From: Inhella sp.
GTDB taxonomy: Bacteria > Pseudomonadota > Gammaproteobacteria > Burkholderiales > Burkholderiaceae_C
DNA length: 44,805 bases
Assembly (NCBI RefSeq): GCF_027532025.1
Contig: NZ_JAPZSY010000079.1
Coordinates: forward strand, 1-44,805
Direction of reading: 5' to 3'
A program made the position numbers and the translations under genes. The notes below the pieces were generated by a model, which saw nothing but the letters and a program-made list of their open reading frames with translations, made no database searches and was not told the origin of the DNA. Below are positions 1 through 8,570 of this stretch, piece by piece. The first letter of the stretch is position 1. Each line of letters begins with the position of its first letter.

Positions 1-89
1 TCGCCTCCTGAGCGGGATGAGGTCCCACCGAAACCAGGGTGGGGAAAATTCGTTGGCCCGAAATGGGGAAAAGTTCGGTGCCATTGACA
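1..89. mobile_element. Terminal end of an IS21-family-like insertion sequence
   Basis: Two imperfect copies of a TGGGGAAAA-type motif (about 40-60 and 64-82) end in CATTGACA at position 89. Closely spaced repeated motifs next to a TG...CA terminus are typical of IS21-family ends (family knowledge). Read on the minus strand the element would begin TGTCAATGG. The IS66 reading frame is intact up to position 90 and loses its usual ending exactly here, which supports an insertion boundary. The istA/istB genes would lie to the left of the window. The family call is inferred from the end structure alone. Confidence 0.5.
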
Positions 90-570
90 CTCATCGATCC
101 GGCTGTTGAGCTGGGTCGACAGCCGCTGCAGCACATCGCGCAGATAAGCCAAGGGTTCGTGGCCGCACATCCTTGCCGACTGCACCAGGCTCATCACCGC
201 CGCCGCGCGCTGCCCGGCCGGTTCGCTGCCCACGAACATCCAGGCCTTGCGCCCCATCGCCCAGGGCTGGATCTGCCGCTCCAAGTGGTTGTTGTCGATG
301 GGCACGGCGCCATCGTTCAGGTGCTGCGCCAGCGCGTTCCAGTGCTGGAGGGTGTCGTCGATGGCGGCCGCAGTCGAGCCTCCGTCGGCCACGCGCAAGC
401 GCTCCAGCTGGAGCCAGGCGCCGAGCTGCTCCCACAGCGGCCGCTGCAGCGCTTGCCGTTGGCGGCAGCGCTCGTCATCGACCAAGCCCCTTAGCTCGCG
501 CTCGACCGCTTCCTCGCCGATGCTGCTCGTGCCGGCCTTGGCCGGCTCGTCGAACTCACGCCGCGGGTGC
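90..570 (-). pseudogene. IS66-family transposase (TnpC) fragment, truncated at both ends
   Basis: On the minus strand an open frame without a start encodes the C-terminal part of an IS66 transposase. It carries the signature DNNHLER, whose Glu belongs to the catalytic DDE triad, followed by QIQPWAMGRKAWMF and a conserved tail ending NSRIDE. The N-terminal two thirds, including the zinc-finger and first catalytic Asp regions, are missing. The frame begins around an RREF motif near 560, where it meets the rhs remnant on the other strand. At position 90 the last codons are replaced by the IS21-like end. It cannot be functional; it is a scar linking two mobile events. Confidence 0.8.
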
Positions 571-2225
571 TGCACACCCAGTGGGACGAACTCAACGCGG
601 TGCAAGACCGCGACCCCGGCGGCGCCGTGCTGGCCCGCTACGACTTTGCGGGCGACGAGCCCGTGGCGCTGTGGAGCGCCGAAGACGGCGCGCAACTGCT
701 GCACGCCGACGCCCTGGGCTCGGTGGTGCTCACCACCAACGCCGACGGCAGCGTGCAAAGCGAGGTGCTGTTTGACGCCTGGGGTCAGCCGTACCTCAAG
801 CGCGGCAGCAGCAGCAACAAGTTCGGTTTCACCGGGCACCAGATGGATGCCGAGACCGGGCTGCACTACTTCAAGGCCCGCTACTACGACCCCGAGCTGG
901 GCCGCTTCATCAGCCAGGACCCGGCCGAAGGGCAGGAGCTGAGGCCGGCGTCGTTCCAGAAGTACCTGTACGCGTATGGCAACCCGCTGGTGTGGGTGGA
1001 TCCGGATGGGCGCGTCAGTTGGCTCAACGCTGGGGCCGATTGGCTGAGCGGAGCCGGCGACTGGCTGCGTGATCGCGCCGGCCAGTGCGGCAGCGGCTTA
1101 ATCTGCAGCACGGCTGGCGCGGCCATCGGCGTGTCCCGCGCCGTGGTGGGCTTGGGCGAGTTCGGACTGCGTGGCGTCAATGTGGTGGCCAACACCGCCT
1201 CGTTGGCGGCCGGCACCCTGGGCTTGAACAGCCAGGCCAACATCGACGCACATGCCGCCGAGCTGGAAGGCACGCTCAACGCGGGCAAGGCGGCCGTCAG
1301 CATGGTCTCCACATCCGGTGGCCGCCAGCAGTTGGCGGACAAGGCCTTCTCGACGATTGAGAAGGCCTTGGACGGGGATGCCCAGGCCATCAGCGACGTC
1401 AGCAGCTTTGTGGCCGGGGCCGTGGGCGGACGATCGGCGGTGGGCGCGGCCAGCGGAAGTCGCAATGCCGGGCAGGTGGCCGTTCAGGTCGAGAAGGCCG
1501 CGGCGCGCGAGGCCCTGAGCGGAACGGCCACGGCGGGCAAGGCCCTGGGCGAGGTGGCTGAGGCCACGTCCGTCAAGGCGGTGGGGCGGCAGACCGCAGA
1601 AGCCAGCGCTGGACCGGGGGTGCGGGCGGCTGGGCCGGGGAATGCGGTCAAGTCGGTGGAGCCGCAGGTGAGCTCGGCGCCGGTGAAGCAGGTTGATCAG
1701 CCGATGTATGCCAGTGGCGGGGCGGCTTCGCTGACGCGGCGGCAGTACATTGAAGCCAATTTGCGGGAGAGTGCGGCCGGGCGCGAAGCGTCTGAGTTTG
1801 GCGCCTATGCGTCAAGAGAGCAGATGCTCGCACGCCCTGCGGCAAGTGAGCAGTATTCGGTAATCATGGAAGCGCAGCTCCAGCAGGGTGTTCACTTTCC
1901 TGGAAAAGTTGATTACGTGCATTTCCAAGAGGCAAATCGCCAGCTACACACAGTCATGAGTGCCGGGGACGATCTAGCCGTGAGCCTGGAGCGCGCCTAC
2001 CCAGGAATGATGGACTTCAGTGCGCCAGGTGCAAGAGGTGCCTTCAAAGGCAGAACACCCGCCGAGCTGGGGTTGACGTGGCATCACCATCCCATTAATC
2101 CTGGCGTTTTGCAGTTGATACCGACTGTTCATCACAAGGCTAGTGGGGCAGTGCAGCGCACCCTTCACCCCGGCGGCAAAGGTGGTATGGAGAACTGGGG
2201 TGGTGGCGGAAGAAAACGAAAGTGA
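567..2225 (+). CDS. 5'-truncated Rhs protein with C-terminal WHH (HNH/Endo VII) nuclease toxin domain
   Basis: The first ~145 residues are the end of an Rhs/YD-repeat shell, including the core signature around residues 88-120 ([23 protein letters not shown]) and the closing [10 protein letters not shown] near 138, where the variable tip normally begins. Residues ~150-380 are Ala/Gly-rich. The last ~170 residues form the tip, with WHHH at 505-508, a following LQLIP, HH near 524 and a Gly-rich HPGG tail, as in the WHH group of HNH/Endo VII nucleases (family knowledge). GTG 567 is only the first possible start: an in-frame stop lies at 492-494, and more than 1,000 residues of a normal Rhs protein are missing. 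Unless another start and export route exist, this is an orphan Rhs end. DNA cleavage in rival cells is inferred. Confidence 0.75.
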   Translation: MLHTQWDELNAVQDRDPGGAVLARYDFAGDEPVALWSAEDGAQLLHADALGSVVLTTNADGSVQSEVLFDAWGQPYLKRGSSSNKFGFTGHQMDAETGLHYFKARYYDPELGRFISQDPAEGQELRPASFQKYLYAYGNPLVWVDPDGRVSWLNAGADWLSGAGDWLRDRAGQCGSGLICSTAGAAIGVSRAVVGLGEFGLRGVNVVANTASLAAGTLGLNSQANIDAHAAELEGTLNAGKAAVSMVSTSGGRQQLADKAFSTIEKALDGDAQAISDVSSFVAGAVGGRSAVGAASGSRNAGQVAVQVEKAAAREALSGTATAGKALGEVAEATSVKAVGRQTAEASAGPGVRAAGPGNAVKSVEPQVSSAPVKQVDQPMYASGGAASLTRRQYIEANLRESAAGREASEFGAYASREQMLARPAASEQYSVIMEAQLQQGVHFPGKVDYVHFQEANRQLHTVMSAGDDLAVSLERAYPGMMDFSAPGARGAFKGRTPAELGLTWHHHPINPGVLQLIPTVHHKASGAVQRTLHPGGKGGMENWGGGGRKRK

Positions 2226-2232
2226 ACCGAAC

Positions 2233-2619
2233 ATGAACGATCATGTTATTCGTACCGGCTTTAGGAATGTGCTTCTAGACCCCTTTGGTTTTCCAGAGAC
2301 GTTTGTTCTCTATCTTCAAGAGGGCAAGGGATGGGCCTTGGAGCAAGACGCCCTCGTAATTGACCCCGATCAGGGTGAGGATCCTTCAACGCCGGTAGGT
2401 CAGATCGTCGCAAAGGACAAGTGGCAGTACATCCTAGAGATCGCTGCCATGCGATCTGTTAACGAAAATCTGTTGGAGCAAATGCCGAATGCGTCAGTTG
2501 ATACAAGATTTGAAGCTTTTCAATATTTTTTTGAGCACGACGCATTTGCAGCAGCGATCGATTTGCCTAGCAGTCAAGACCCGGGTGATGATTCACGAGC
2601 TCCGGGGTCAGGCCTTTAA
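2233..2619 (+). CDS. Probable immunity protein for the adjacent Rhs nuclease tip
   Basis: A 128-residue acidic protein without signal peptide or membrane segment, starting 7 bases after the Rhs stop. The ATG at 2233 is chosen because earlier in-frame starts would lie inside the rhs coding region. I do not recognise the family. Position immediately 3' of an Rhs toxin tip, small size, acidity and AT-richer composition like the tip itself are the usual hallmarks of a cognate immunity protein that binds and blocks the nuclease. The function is inferred from context only. A small unrelated hypothetical gene is the alternative. Confidence 0.6.
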   Translation: MNDHVIRTGFRNVLLDPFGFPETFVLYLQEGKGWALEQDALVIDPDQGEDPSTPVGQIVAKDKWQYILEIAAMRSVNENLLEQMPNASVDTRFEAFQYFFEHDAFAAAIDLPSSQDPGDDSRAPGSGL

Positions 2620-2981
2620 TCTATAGCCCCCCGCCACACCAACACACCAACACGGCGCTCCGAGCCGGGGCCGCATTTCCTTCGGGGTGGATTCCGCCTC
2701 GAAGGGCCACCCCTCCATCCCTCACCCTTGGGCCAGCTGCGCCACACCGCGGAGCAAGAACGCCTCCGCGCCGTCCCAGCGCGCTTTGGCCGCGCTCGCC
2801 ACGGCCCACACGCGTTGGCTGTCAACTGACCCAGGCTGGGGATGCTCCGCAACAAAGCGGCGTTTTTGTGCAGCGTGGCAGCGGGGGCGCTGAGGCCGCG
2901 GCTGAGGATGGCGCGGGTGTCACATCGGGGTGTCATGCCCGCGGCGCAGCATCGGGCCTCTTTGACTCGCCAGGACGTTTC
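2620..2981. other. Intergenic stretch, possibly decayed coding DNA
   Basis: No gene with a credible start, ribosome binding site and recognisable product was found in these 362 bases. On the minus strand a frame running from about 2890 to a TGA near 2728 has a protein-like composition but no start and no family I can name, so it may be the tail of a deleted gene. GC is high again compared with the preceding immunity gene. Confidence 0.35.
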
Positions 2982-3755
2982 ATGCTGCCCGCCGTTGCCC
3001 GCCGCCACGTGTTGCTGACTTGTGTTGCCGCTGCCCTGCCGGTGCCGTTCCCCGCGTTGGCGCAGGGCGCTGCCGCGCCTGACGTGCTGTTGCAAGCCGT
3101 GGTGTTGCGGGTGGGGATGGAGCGCTTGGTGAAGCTGGAGTTGGAGCGCCGGGTGCTGCAACACAGCCGTGCCGTGCTGGCGGCCGACAAGGAGCGGCAG
3201 CGGCTGCAGCGGGCGATGGAGGTGCTGGGCGGCCCGATCAAGGGTCTGGCGGGCCGGCGGGAGGCGCAGGTGCAGCGGGCGGTGCTGGATGCCGGCGAGT
3301 TGCTGCAGCAGTTGCGGCAGCCGGTGGACGCTTTGGTGGGCGCCAGCGAGGCTTTGGCGGCGCGTTTGGGTTTTGTGACGACCACGCTGTCGGGCGTGGC
3401 GAGCGACGGCGATCGGGCCACGTTGATCGACTTGTTGGCCCGGGCGAGCGCGTCGGCGCTGCGCTTGGGCAAGTACAACTTTGCGGCGGCGGCCGCGGGC
3501 TTGGCCAGCGCCGACGTGGCGGTGTCGGCGCAGCAGTCGGTGGGGGAGTTCCGCGCGGCGCTGGCGTCGGTGGCGGCGCAGCGCCTGGACGAGCGCGGCC
3601 GGCAGGATTTGCAGTTGGCGCAGAACCAATGGCTCTTGCTGAGCCAGGTGCTGGGGCCTTCGGGCCTGGCCAAGGCGCCCGAGCGGCTGGCCGAGGTGGC
3701 GACGACGACGGACCGGATCGCCGAGTCGATGCTGGCGTTGGCCCGCCGCGCCTGA
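2982..3755 (+). CDS. Exported protein with degenerate PilJ-like (type IV pili chemotaxis receptor N-terminal) helical domains
   Basis: 257 residues. The ATG at 2982 follows an AGGA box and opens a signal peptide (basic start, hydrophobic core, ALAQG cleavage region near residue 27). The mature part is Ala/Leu/Gln/Glu-rich helix. Two segments (about residues 35-80 and 150-215) resemble the repeated helical PilJ sensory domain, including a late LAQNQW motif. The usual GRQRMLSQR signature is absent, so the match is weak. There is no kinase, HAMP or methyl-accepting region, so this would be a stand-alone periplasmic domain protein. It runs tail to tail into glgC, with the two stop codons directly abutting. 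Confidence 0.5.
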   Translation: MLPAVARRHVLLTCVAAALPVPFPALAQGAAAPDVLLQAVVLRVGMERLVKLELERRVLQHSRAVLAADKERQRLQRAMEVLGGPIKGLAGRREAQVQRAVLDAGELLQQLRQPVDALVGASEALAARLGFVTTTLSGVASDGDRATLIDLLARASASALRLGKYNFAAAAAGLASADVAVSAQQSVGEFRAALASVAAQRLDERGRQDLQLAQNQWLLLSQVLGPSGLAKAPERLAEVATTTDRIAESMLALARRA

Positions 3756-5030
3756 TCAGCGGATGAAGTGCACGGCCTGCCCGAGCATTTCGGGCGTGAT
3801 GAGCGCGACCCCTTGGGGCGACATGCGGAAGCGCTGGCGGTCGGCTTCGGGGTCCACACCGACTTGCAGGCCCGGCGGGATGACGCAGCGGCGGTCGATG
3901 ATGCAGCGGCGCAGCACCGCGTTGCGTCCGATTTCGACGTTGGGCAGCACGACGGCGTCTTCCACGCTGGCGTGGCTGTGCACCCGCACGCCGTGGAAGA
4001 GCAAGGAGCGCCGCACGGTGGACCCGCTGACGATGCAGCCGCCAGCCACCATGGAGTCGATGGCCTGACCGCGGCGGTCGGCGTCGTCGAACACGAATTT
4101 CGCGGGCGGCATCTGCGGCTGCCAGGTCCAGATGGGCCAGCGGGTGTCGTACAGGTTGAGTTCGGGCGTGACGTGCACCAGGTCGAGGTTGGCCGCCCAG
4201 TAGGCGTCGAGCGTGCCGACGTCGCGCCAGTAGGGGGCTTGGTCGTCGTCGCCGACGGCGCTGTCGGCCAGTCGGTGGGCGTGGCAGTGGTAGCGCGTGA
4301 CGGCGTGCGGAATGATGTCTTTGCCGAAGTCGTGGCTGCTGTGCGGTTCGTCGGCGTCGCGCAGCAGCTGTTCGAACAGGAAGTCGGCGTTGAACACGTA
4401 GATGCCCATGCTGGCCAAGGCGGTGTCGGGGCGGCCGGGCATGGGGTCGGGTTTGGGCGGCTTTTCGGTGAAGCGCACGATGCGCTGGGAGTCGTTGACG
4501 GCCATGACGCCAAAGCCGCTGGCCTCGGCCAAGGGCACTTCGATGCAGCCGATGCTGAGGTCGGCACCGCTGGCCACGTGGTCCTCCAGCAGGCGGCTGT
4601 AGTCCTGGCGGTAGATGTGGTCGCCAGAGAGCACCAGCACGTACCGAGGACGCGCGCGGCGGATGACGTCGAGGTTTTGGAACACGGCGTCGGCCGTGCC
4701 GCGGTACCAGCTTTCGTCGTCGATTTGCTGCTGCGCCGGCAGGATTTCGATGAACTCGTTGAAGCGGCCGTCGAGGAAGCTCCATGCCTGCTGCAGGTGG
4801 CGAATGAGGCTTTGCGCTTTGTACTGGGTGGCCACGCCCACGCGCCGAATGCCGCTGTTGACGCAGTTGGACAGGGTGAAGTCGATGATGCGGAACTTGC
4901 CGCCGAAGGGCACGGCGGGCTTGGCCCGCCAGTCGGTCAGTTCATGCAGCCGGCTGCCCCGTCCACCGGCCAGCACCAGGGCGTAGGTGCTGCGGGTGAG
5001 GTGGCTGGTGAGGCGGGCGGACTCAGGCAT
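3756..5030 (-). CDS. glgC: Glucose-1-phosphate adenylyltransferase (ADP-glucose pyrophosphorylase)
   Basis: 424 residues, the usual length for the bacterial enzyme. It converts glucose-1-phosphate and ATP to ADP-glucose, the committed step of glycogen synthesis. An N-terminal nucleotidyltransferase domain carries [24 protein letters not shown] and, further on, LSGDHIY and FTEKPPKP. The C-terminal part is the left-handed beta-helix that binds regulators. The ATG at 5030 has a TGGAG box about 8 bases upstream; a TTG at 5045 would add five residues and is less likely. No other glycogen gene is next to it, so the gene stands alone here. A 136-base divergent region separates it from the iron-permease-like gene. 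Confidence 0.95.
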   Translation of the reverse strand: MPESARLTSHLTRSTYALVLAGGRGSRLHELTDWRAKPAVPFGGKFRIIDFTLSNCVNSGIRRVGVATQYKAQSLIRHLQQAWSFLDGRFNEFIEILPAQQQIDDESWYRGTADAVFQNLDVIRRARPRYVLVLSGDHIYRQDYSRLLEDHVASGADLSIGCIEVPLAEASGFGVMAVNDSQRIVRFTEKPPKPDPMPGRPDTALASMGIYVFNADFLFEQLLRDADEPHSSHDFGKDIIPHAVTRYHCHAHRLADSAVGDDDQAPYWRDVGTLDAYWAANLDLVHVTPELNLYDTRWPIWTWQPQMPPAKFVFDDADRRGQAIDSMVAGGCIVSGSTVRRSLLFHGVRVHSHASVEDAVVLPNVEIGRNAVLRRCIIDRRCVIPPGLQVGVDPEADRQRFRMSPQGVALITPEMLGQAVHFIR

Positions 5031-5166
5031 GGCGGGCTCCAGCAAGGGCGAGGGCCGCAGCGTAGCCTCGGGCGGGTGTGCGCCACTTGCGCTGGATCAG
5101 TCCGGATGGAGCCGATCGGGCGCACACTGGACGCGGCCCGCCGTGGGCGGGAGGCCGGAGCACGCC

Positions 5167-5577
5167 ATGCAGCACACGACCCGTTACGCCCGTTTCGCCA
5201 AGGGCGCGTCGCGTTTTTGTGGTCGTCCGCGCACGTTTGCGATGGCGCTGGGGGTGATCGTTGTCTGGGTCGTCACGGGCCCCTTGTTCGGTTTCAGTGA
5301 CACCTGGCAACTGGTGATCAACACGGGGACCACCATCGTCACGTTTTTGATGGTGTTTCTGATTCAGAGCACGCAGAACCGCGACACGGAGGCCATCCAG
5401 ATCAAGCTGGACGAGTTGATCCGCGCCACGCAAGGCGCCCACAACGCGCTGCTCGACCTGGAGGAGTTGGACGACGAGGCGCTGGACGCTTTTCGCCGCC
5501 GCTACCAGGCGCTGGCCGCGACGGGGCGGCTGGGCGTGCTGGGTGGCGGCTTCGACACCGACACGCCCGAGGCCTGA
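5167..5577 (+). CDS. Low-affinity iron permease family membrane protein
   Basis: 136 residues. Two hydrophobic segments (about 24-42 and 47-66, the second reaching FLIQSTQNRD) are followed by a cytoplasmic helical tail with KLDELIRATQGAHNALLDLEEL. The QSTQNRDTEAIQIKLDELI region is characteristic of the family named after yeast Fet4 (family knowledge). Bacterial members are short and their transport activity is mostly unproven. The gene is divergent from glgC and tail to tail with the TPR gene, with only 6 bases between stops. No Fur box was recognised. Confidence 0.85.
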   Translation: MQHTTRYARFAKGASRFCGRPRTFAMALGVIVVWVVTGPLFGFSDTWQLVINTGTTIVTFLMVFLIQSTQNRDTEAIQIKLDELIRATQGAHNALLDLEELDDEALDAFRRRYQALAATGRLGVLGGGFDTDTPEA

Positions 5578-5583
5578 GTCGCC

Positions 5584-6558
5584 TCACGCGGCGCCCAGCG
5601 CGGCCAAGCGCTTGCGCGCGTCGTCGGCGGCTTTGTCGTTCAAGGGCTGGGTCAGGGCTTGCTTGAAGGCCGCAGCAGCCTTGGCTTTGTCGCCCTTGGC
5701 CTGGTAGGCGATGCCCAGCCGGTAGTGGGCATTGAGCTTGGGGTTGAGCTGCAGCGCGCGCTCCAGCGAGGCGATGGCCTCGTCGGTGCGTTTCATCTCC
5801 AGCAGCACGCGCCCTTGGCCGAATTGGGCAACGGCGTGCGTCGGGTCGTTGGCCACCACCCGTTGGAAGGTTTTGAGCGCCGCGTCCAAGTCGGGTGCTT
5901 GCAGCTGGGCAAACCCCAGGTTGCTCAGGCTGTCGTTGAGGTCGTCGGCCAGGTCGGCATCTCGACCGGGCTGCACGGCGGAGAGCTGGGCGGCGGCCTC
6001 GGGCAGTTCTTTTTCGTACAGGTGCACGGTGGCCATGAGCAGGCGGCTGCGGGCGGGGTCGGTGGCGGCGTAGCTGCTGGCCAATTCCCGCGCTTTGCGC
6101 ACGCTGCCGCCCACGATGCCCGGGGCTTGCAGGTAGTACTGGGCGAGGTCCGAGCGCATGGCGAAGTGTTTGGGGTCCAGGGTCACGGCCTGGCTCAGGT
6201 GCTCTTTGACCTTGCCGGCCAGCTTCAGGCCTTGGCTCATGCCGCCCGAGGTGGCCATGGCGCCGTACAGGCTGCCCAGCAGGTGGTGGCAGCGGGCCGA
6301 TTGGGGGCGTGCGGCCACGCAGGCTTCGGCCCGGGGCAGGACTTCGGCGCGTTTGACTGCATCGCCGGCGACGGCACGCCCCCAGGCCCACAGGGCGACG
6401 TCGTCGGTTGGCAGGGCTTGCAGGCGCTGGCGGGCCAGGGTTTCGATGGCGGCGACGTCGCGCTGTTTCATGAGCGCACCGAAATCTGCTTCGGTGGATT
6501 GGGCGTGGGCGGCCAGGGTGGGTGCCATCAGCGCGATGGCCAGCAAGGTGGGCTTCAT
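5584..6558 (-). CDS. Exported tetratricopeptide-repeat protein
   Basis: 324 residues. The ATG at 6558 gives a clear signal peptide (MKPTLLAIALMAPTLAAHA) with cleavage before Gln20; longer in-frame starts upstream add a non-conserved extension. The mature part is a chain of TPR-like helical pairs. The clearest are a LDAALKTFQRVVANDPTHA-type repeat, the following MKRTDEAIASLERALQLNPK repeat and a last AKAAAAFKQAL repeat near the C-terminus. It probably acts as a periplasmic scaffold or assembly factor; the sequence names no partner. It lies 109 bases downstream of the ABC exporter gene on the same strand and could be co-transcribed with it. Confidence 0.8.
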   Translation of the reverse strand: MKPTLLAIALMAPTLAAHAQSTEADFGALMKQRDVAAIETLARQRLQALPTDDVALWAWGRAVAGDAVKRAEVLPRAEACVAARPQSARCHHLLGSLYGAMATSGGMSQGLKLAGKVKEHLSQAVTLDPKHFAMRSDLAQYYLQAPGIVGGSVRKARELASSYAATDPARSRLLMATVHLYEKELPEAAAQLSAVQPGRDADLADDLNDSLSNLGFAQLQAPDLDAALKTFQRVVANDPTHAVAQFGQGRVLLEMKRTDEAIASLERALQLNPKLNAHYRLGIAYQAKGDKAKAAAAFKQALTQPLNDKAADDARKRLAALGAA

Positions 6559-6667
6559 GGGGCTTGGTGCGAGTGGGGGCGTGGGCACTGTGGCGCGGTG
6601 GGGTGGCGCGGCGCCGGGCGAAGCGACGAAGTGCCAGACGGTGGCTTCGGACGGTTGGCGTGCCGGG

Positions 6668-8524
6668 TCAATCGGGTTCCAAGCCGAGGAAGCCACCGCT
6701 TTGGTGCGCCCACAGTTTGGCGTAGATGCCGCCGCGGGCCAGCAGGTCGGCGTGGGTGCCTTGTTCGACGATGCGGCCCTCGTCCATCACCACCAGGCGG
6801 TCCATCGCCGCGATGGTGCTGAGCCGGTGGGCGATGGCGACCACGGTTTTGCCGGCCATGAGTTGGTAGAGCGACTCTTGGATGGCGGCCTCGACCTCGC
6901 TGTCGAGCGCGCTGGTGGCTTCGTCCAGCAGCAGGATGGGGGCGTCTTTGAGCATGACGCGAGCGATGGCGATGCGCTGGCGTTGGCCGCCGCTGAGTTT
7001 GACGCCGCGCTCGCCCACGTGGGCGTCGAGCCCGGTGCGGCCTTTGGGGTCGCTGAGGGTGGCGATGAATTCGGCGGCGTGCGCGCGGCCGATGGCCTGC
7101 TGCACTTCGGCCTCGCTGGCATCGGGCCGGCCGTAAAGGATGTTGTCGCGCACGGAGCGGTGCAGCAGCGAGGTGTCTTGCGTGACCATGCCGATGTGCT
7201 GGCGCAGGCTGTCTTGGGTGACGCCGGCGATGTCTTGCTCATCGATGGTGATGCGACCGCCACCTGGGGGCAGGTCGTAGAGGCGCAGCAGCAGGTTGAC
7301 CAGGGTGCTTTTGCCCGCGCCGCTGCGACCGACGAGGCCGATTTTTTCGCCGGCTTGGATGTGGAGCGTGAGCCCATCGACCACGGGCGGGCGGTCGCCA
7401 TAGGCAAAGCGGACGTGGTCGAACGCGACGTCGCCGCGTTTCACGGTGAGCGGCTTGGCGTCGGGCGCGTCGCTGATGGCTTGGCCTTGGCTCAGGGTGC
7501 GCAGGCCGTCTTGCACGGTGCCGATGTGCTCGAACAGCGAGGCCATCTCCCACATCACCCAATGGCTGATGCCGTTGAGGCGCATGGCCATGGCGGTGGC
7601 GGCGGCCACGGCGCCCACGCCGATGAGCGACTGGCCCCACAGCGCCAAGGCCAGCACCGCGGTGGCGCCGACCAAGCCAGCCGACAGCAAGGCGTTCACC
7701 ACCTCGAACCCGGACACCAGGCGCATCTGGCCGTAGGCGGTTTGCATGAACTCGCGCATGGCCTCTTTGGCATAGGCGGCCTCGCGCTGGCTGTGGGCGA
7801 AGAGCTTGACGGTGGCGAGGTTGGTGTAGGCGTCGGTGATGCGGCCGGTCATCAGGCTGCGCGCATCGGCCTGGGCTTCGGCCACCCGCCCCAGGCGGGG
7901 CACGAAGTAGCACAGGGCGCCCAGGTAGAGCAGCAGCCAGACGGCGAAGGGCAGCATCAGCCAAGCGTCGAAGCTGGCGACGATGCCGACCAGGGTGCCG
8001 AAGTACACGATGACGTAGACCAGGATGTCCACCACGATGAGCCAGGTGTCGCGCACCGCCAGCGCGGTTTGCATCACTTTGGTGGCGATGCGGCCGGCGA
8101 ACTCGTCGCCGAAGAAGGCCAGGCTTTGCTCCAGCATGCGGCGGTGGAAGACCCAGCGCAGGCGCATGGGGAAGTTGCCGAACACGCCCTGGTACTTGGT
8201 CAGGGCCTGGAACAGGGCCAGCAGCACGCTGGCGGCCAGCACCACCAACAGGGTGGTCAGCACCGGTTGGGGCTGGCTCCACAGGCTGGCGCGGTCCAGG
8301 CCGCTCAGCCAGTCCACCAGGGAGGCCATCAGGCTGAAGAGCAGCGCCTCGGCGGCGGCGATGCCGGCGGTCAGCAGCATCACGGCCAGCAGGTGCGGGC
8401 GCACGCCGTCGGCGCAGCGCCACACGAAGGCGAAGAAGGTGGAGGCAGGCCGGGCAGGCCGCCCGGCGGGGTAGGGGTCGACCAGGCGCTCGAAGCGCGC
8501 GGCCAGGGCGGTCAGCAGGGGCAT
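6668..8524 (-). CDS. ABC exporter half-transporter (fused membrane and ATPase domains)
   Basis: 618 residues. An N-terminal membrane domain (about 30-330, six hydrophobic helices) is fused to an ATPase domain with Walker A GRSGAGKST (about 398-406), signature LSGGQRQR (about 508), Walker B ILLLDEAT (about 527) and the H-loop His near 564. All ATPase motifs are intact. The protein would act as a homodimer exporting a lipid or hydrophobic compound; the substrate cannot be read from the sequence. The ATG at 8524 starts MPLLTAL; a longer frame upstream overlaps the end of the next gene region and is rejected. It is 46 bases downstream of the HD-GYP-like gene. Confidence 0.93.
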   Translation of the reverse strand: MPLLTALAARFERLVDPYPAGRPARPASTFFAFVWRCADGVRPHLLAVMLLTAGIAAAEALLFSLMASLVDWLSGLDRASLWSQPQPVLTTLLVVLAASVLLALFQALTKYQGVFGNFPMRLRWVFHRRMLEQSLAFFGDEFAGRIATKVMQTALAVRDTWLIVVDILVYVIVYFGTLVGIVASFDAWLMLPFAVWLLLYLGALCYFVPRLGRVAEAQADARSLMTGRITDAYTNLATVKLFAHSQREAAYAKEAMREFMQTAYGQMRLVSGFEVVNALLSAGLVGATAVLALALWGQSLIGVGAVAAATAMAMRLNGISHWVMWEMASLFEHIGTVQDGLRTLSQGQAISDAPDAKPLTVKRGDVAFDHVRFAYGDRPPVVDGLTLHIQAGEKIGLVGRSGAGKSTLVNLLLRLYDLPPGGGRITIDEQDIAGVTQDSLRQHIGMVTQDTSLLHRSVRDNILYGRPDASEAEVQQAIGRAHAAEFIATLSDPKGRTGLDAHVGERGVKLSGGQRQRIAIARVMLKDAPILLLDEATSALDSEVEAAIQESLYQLMAGKTVVAIAHRLSTIAAMDRLVVMDEGRIVEQGTHADLLARGGIYAKLWAHQSGGFLGLEPD

Positions 8525-8570
8525 GGGCGGCAGTGTCTCAGCGCCCGCCGCGCCCCGGCTGGGGCCAGGG

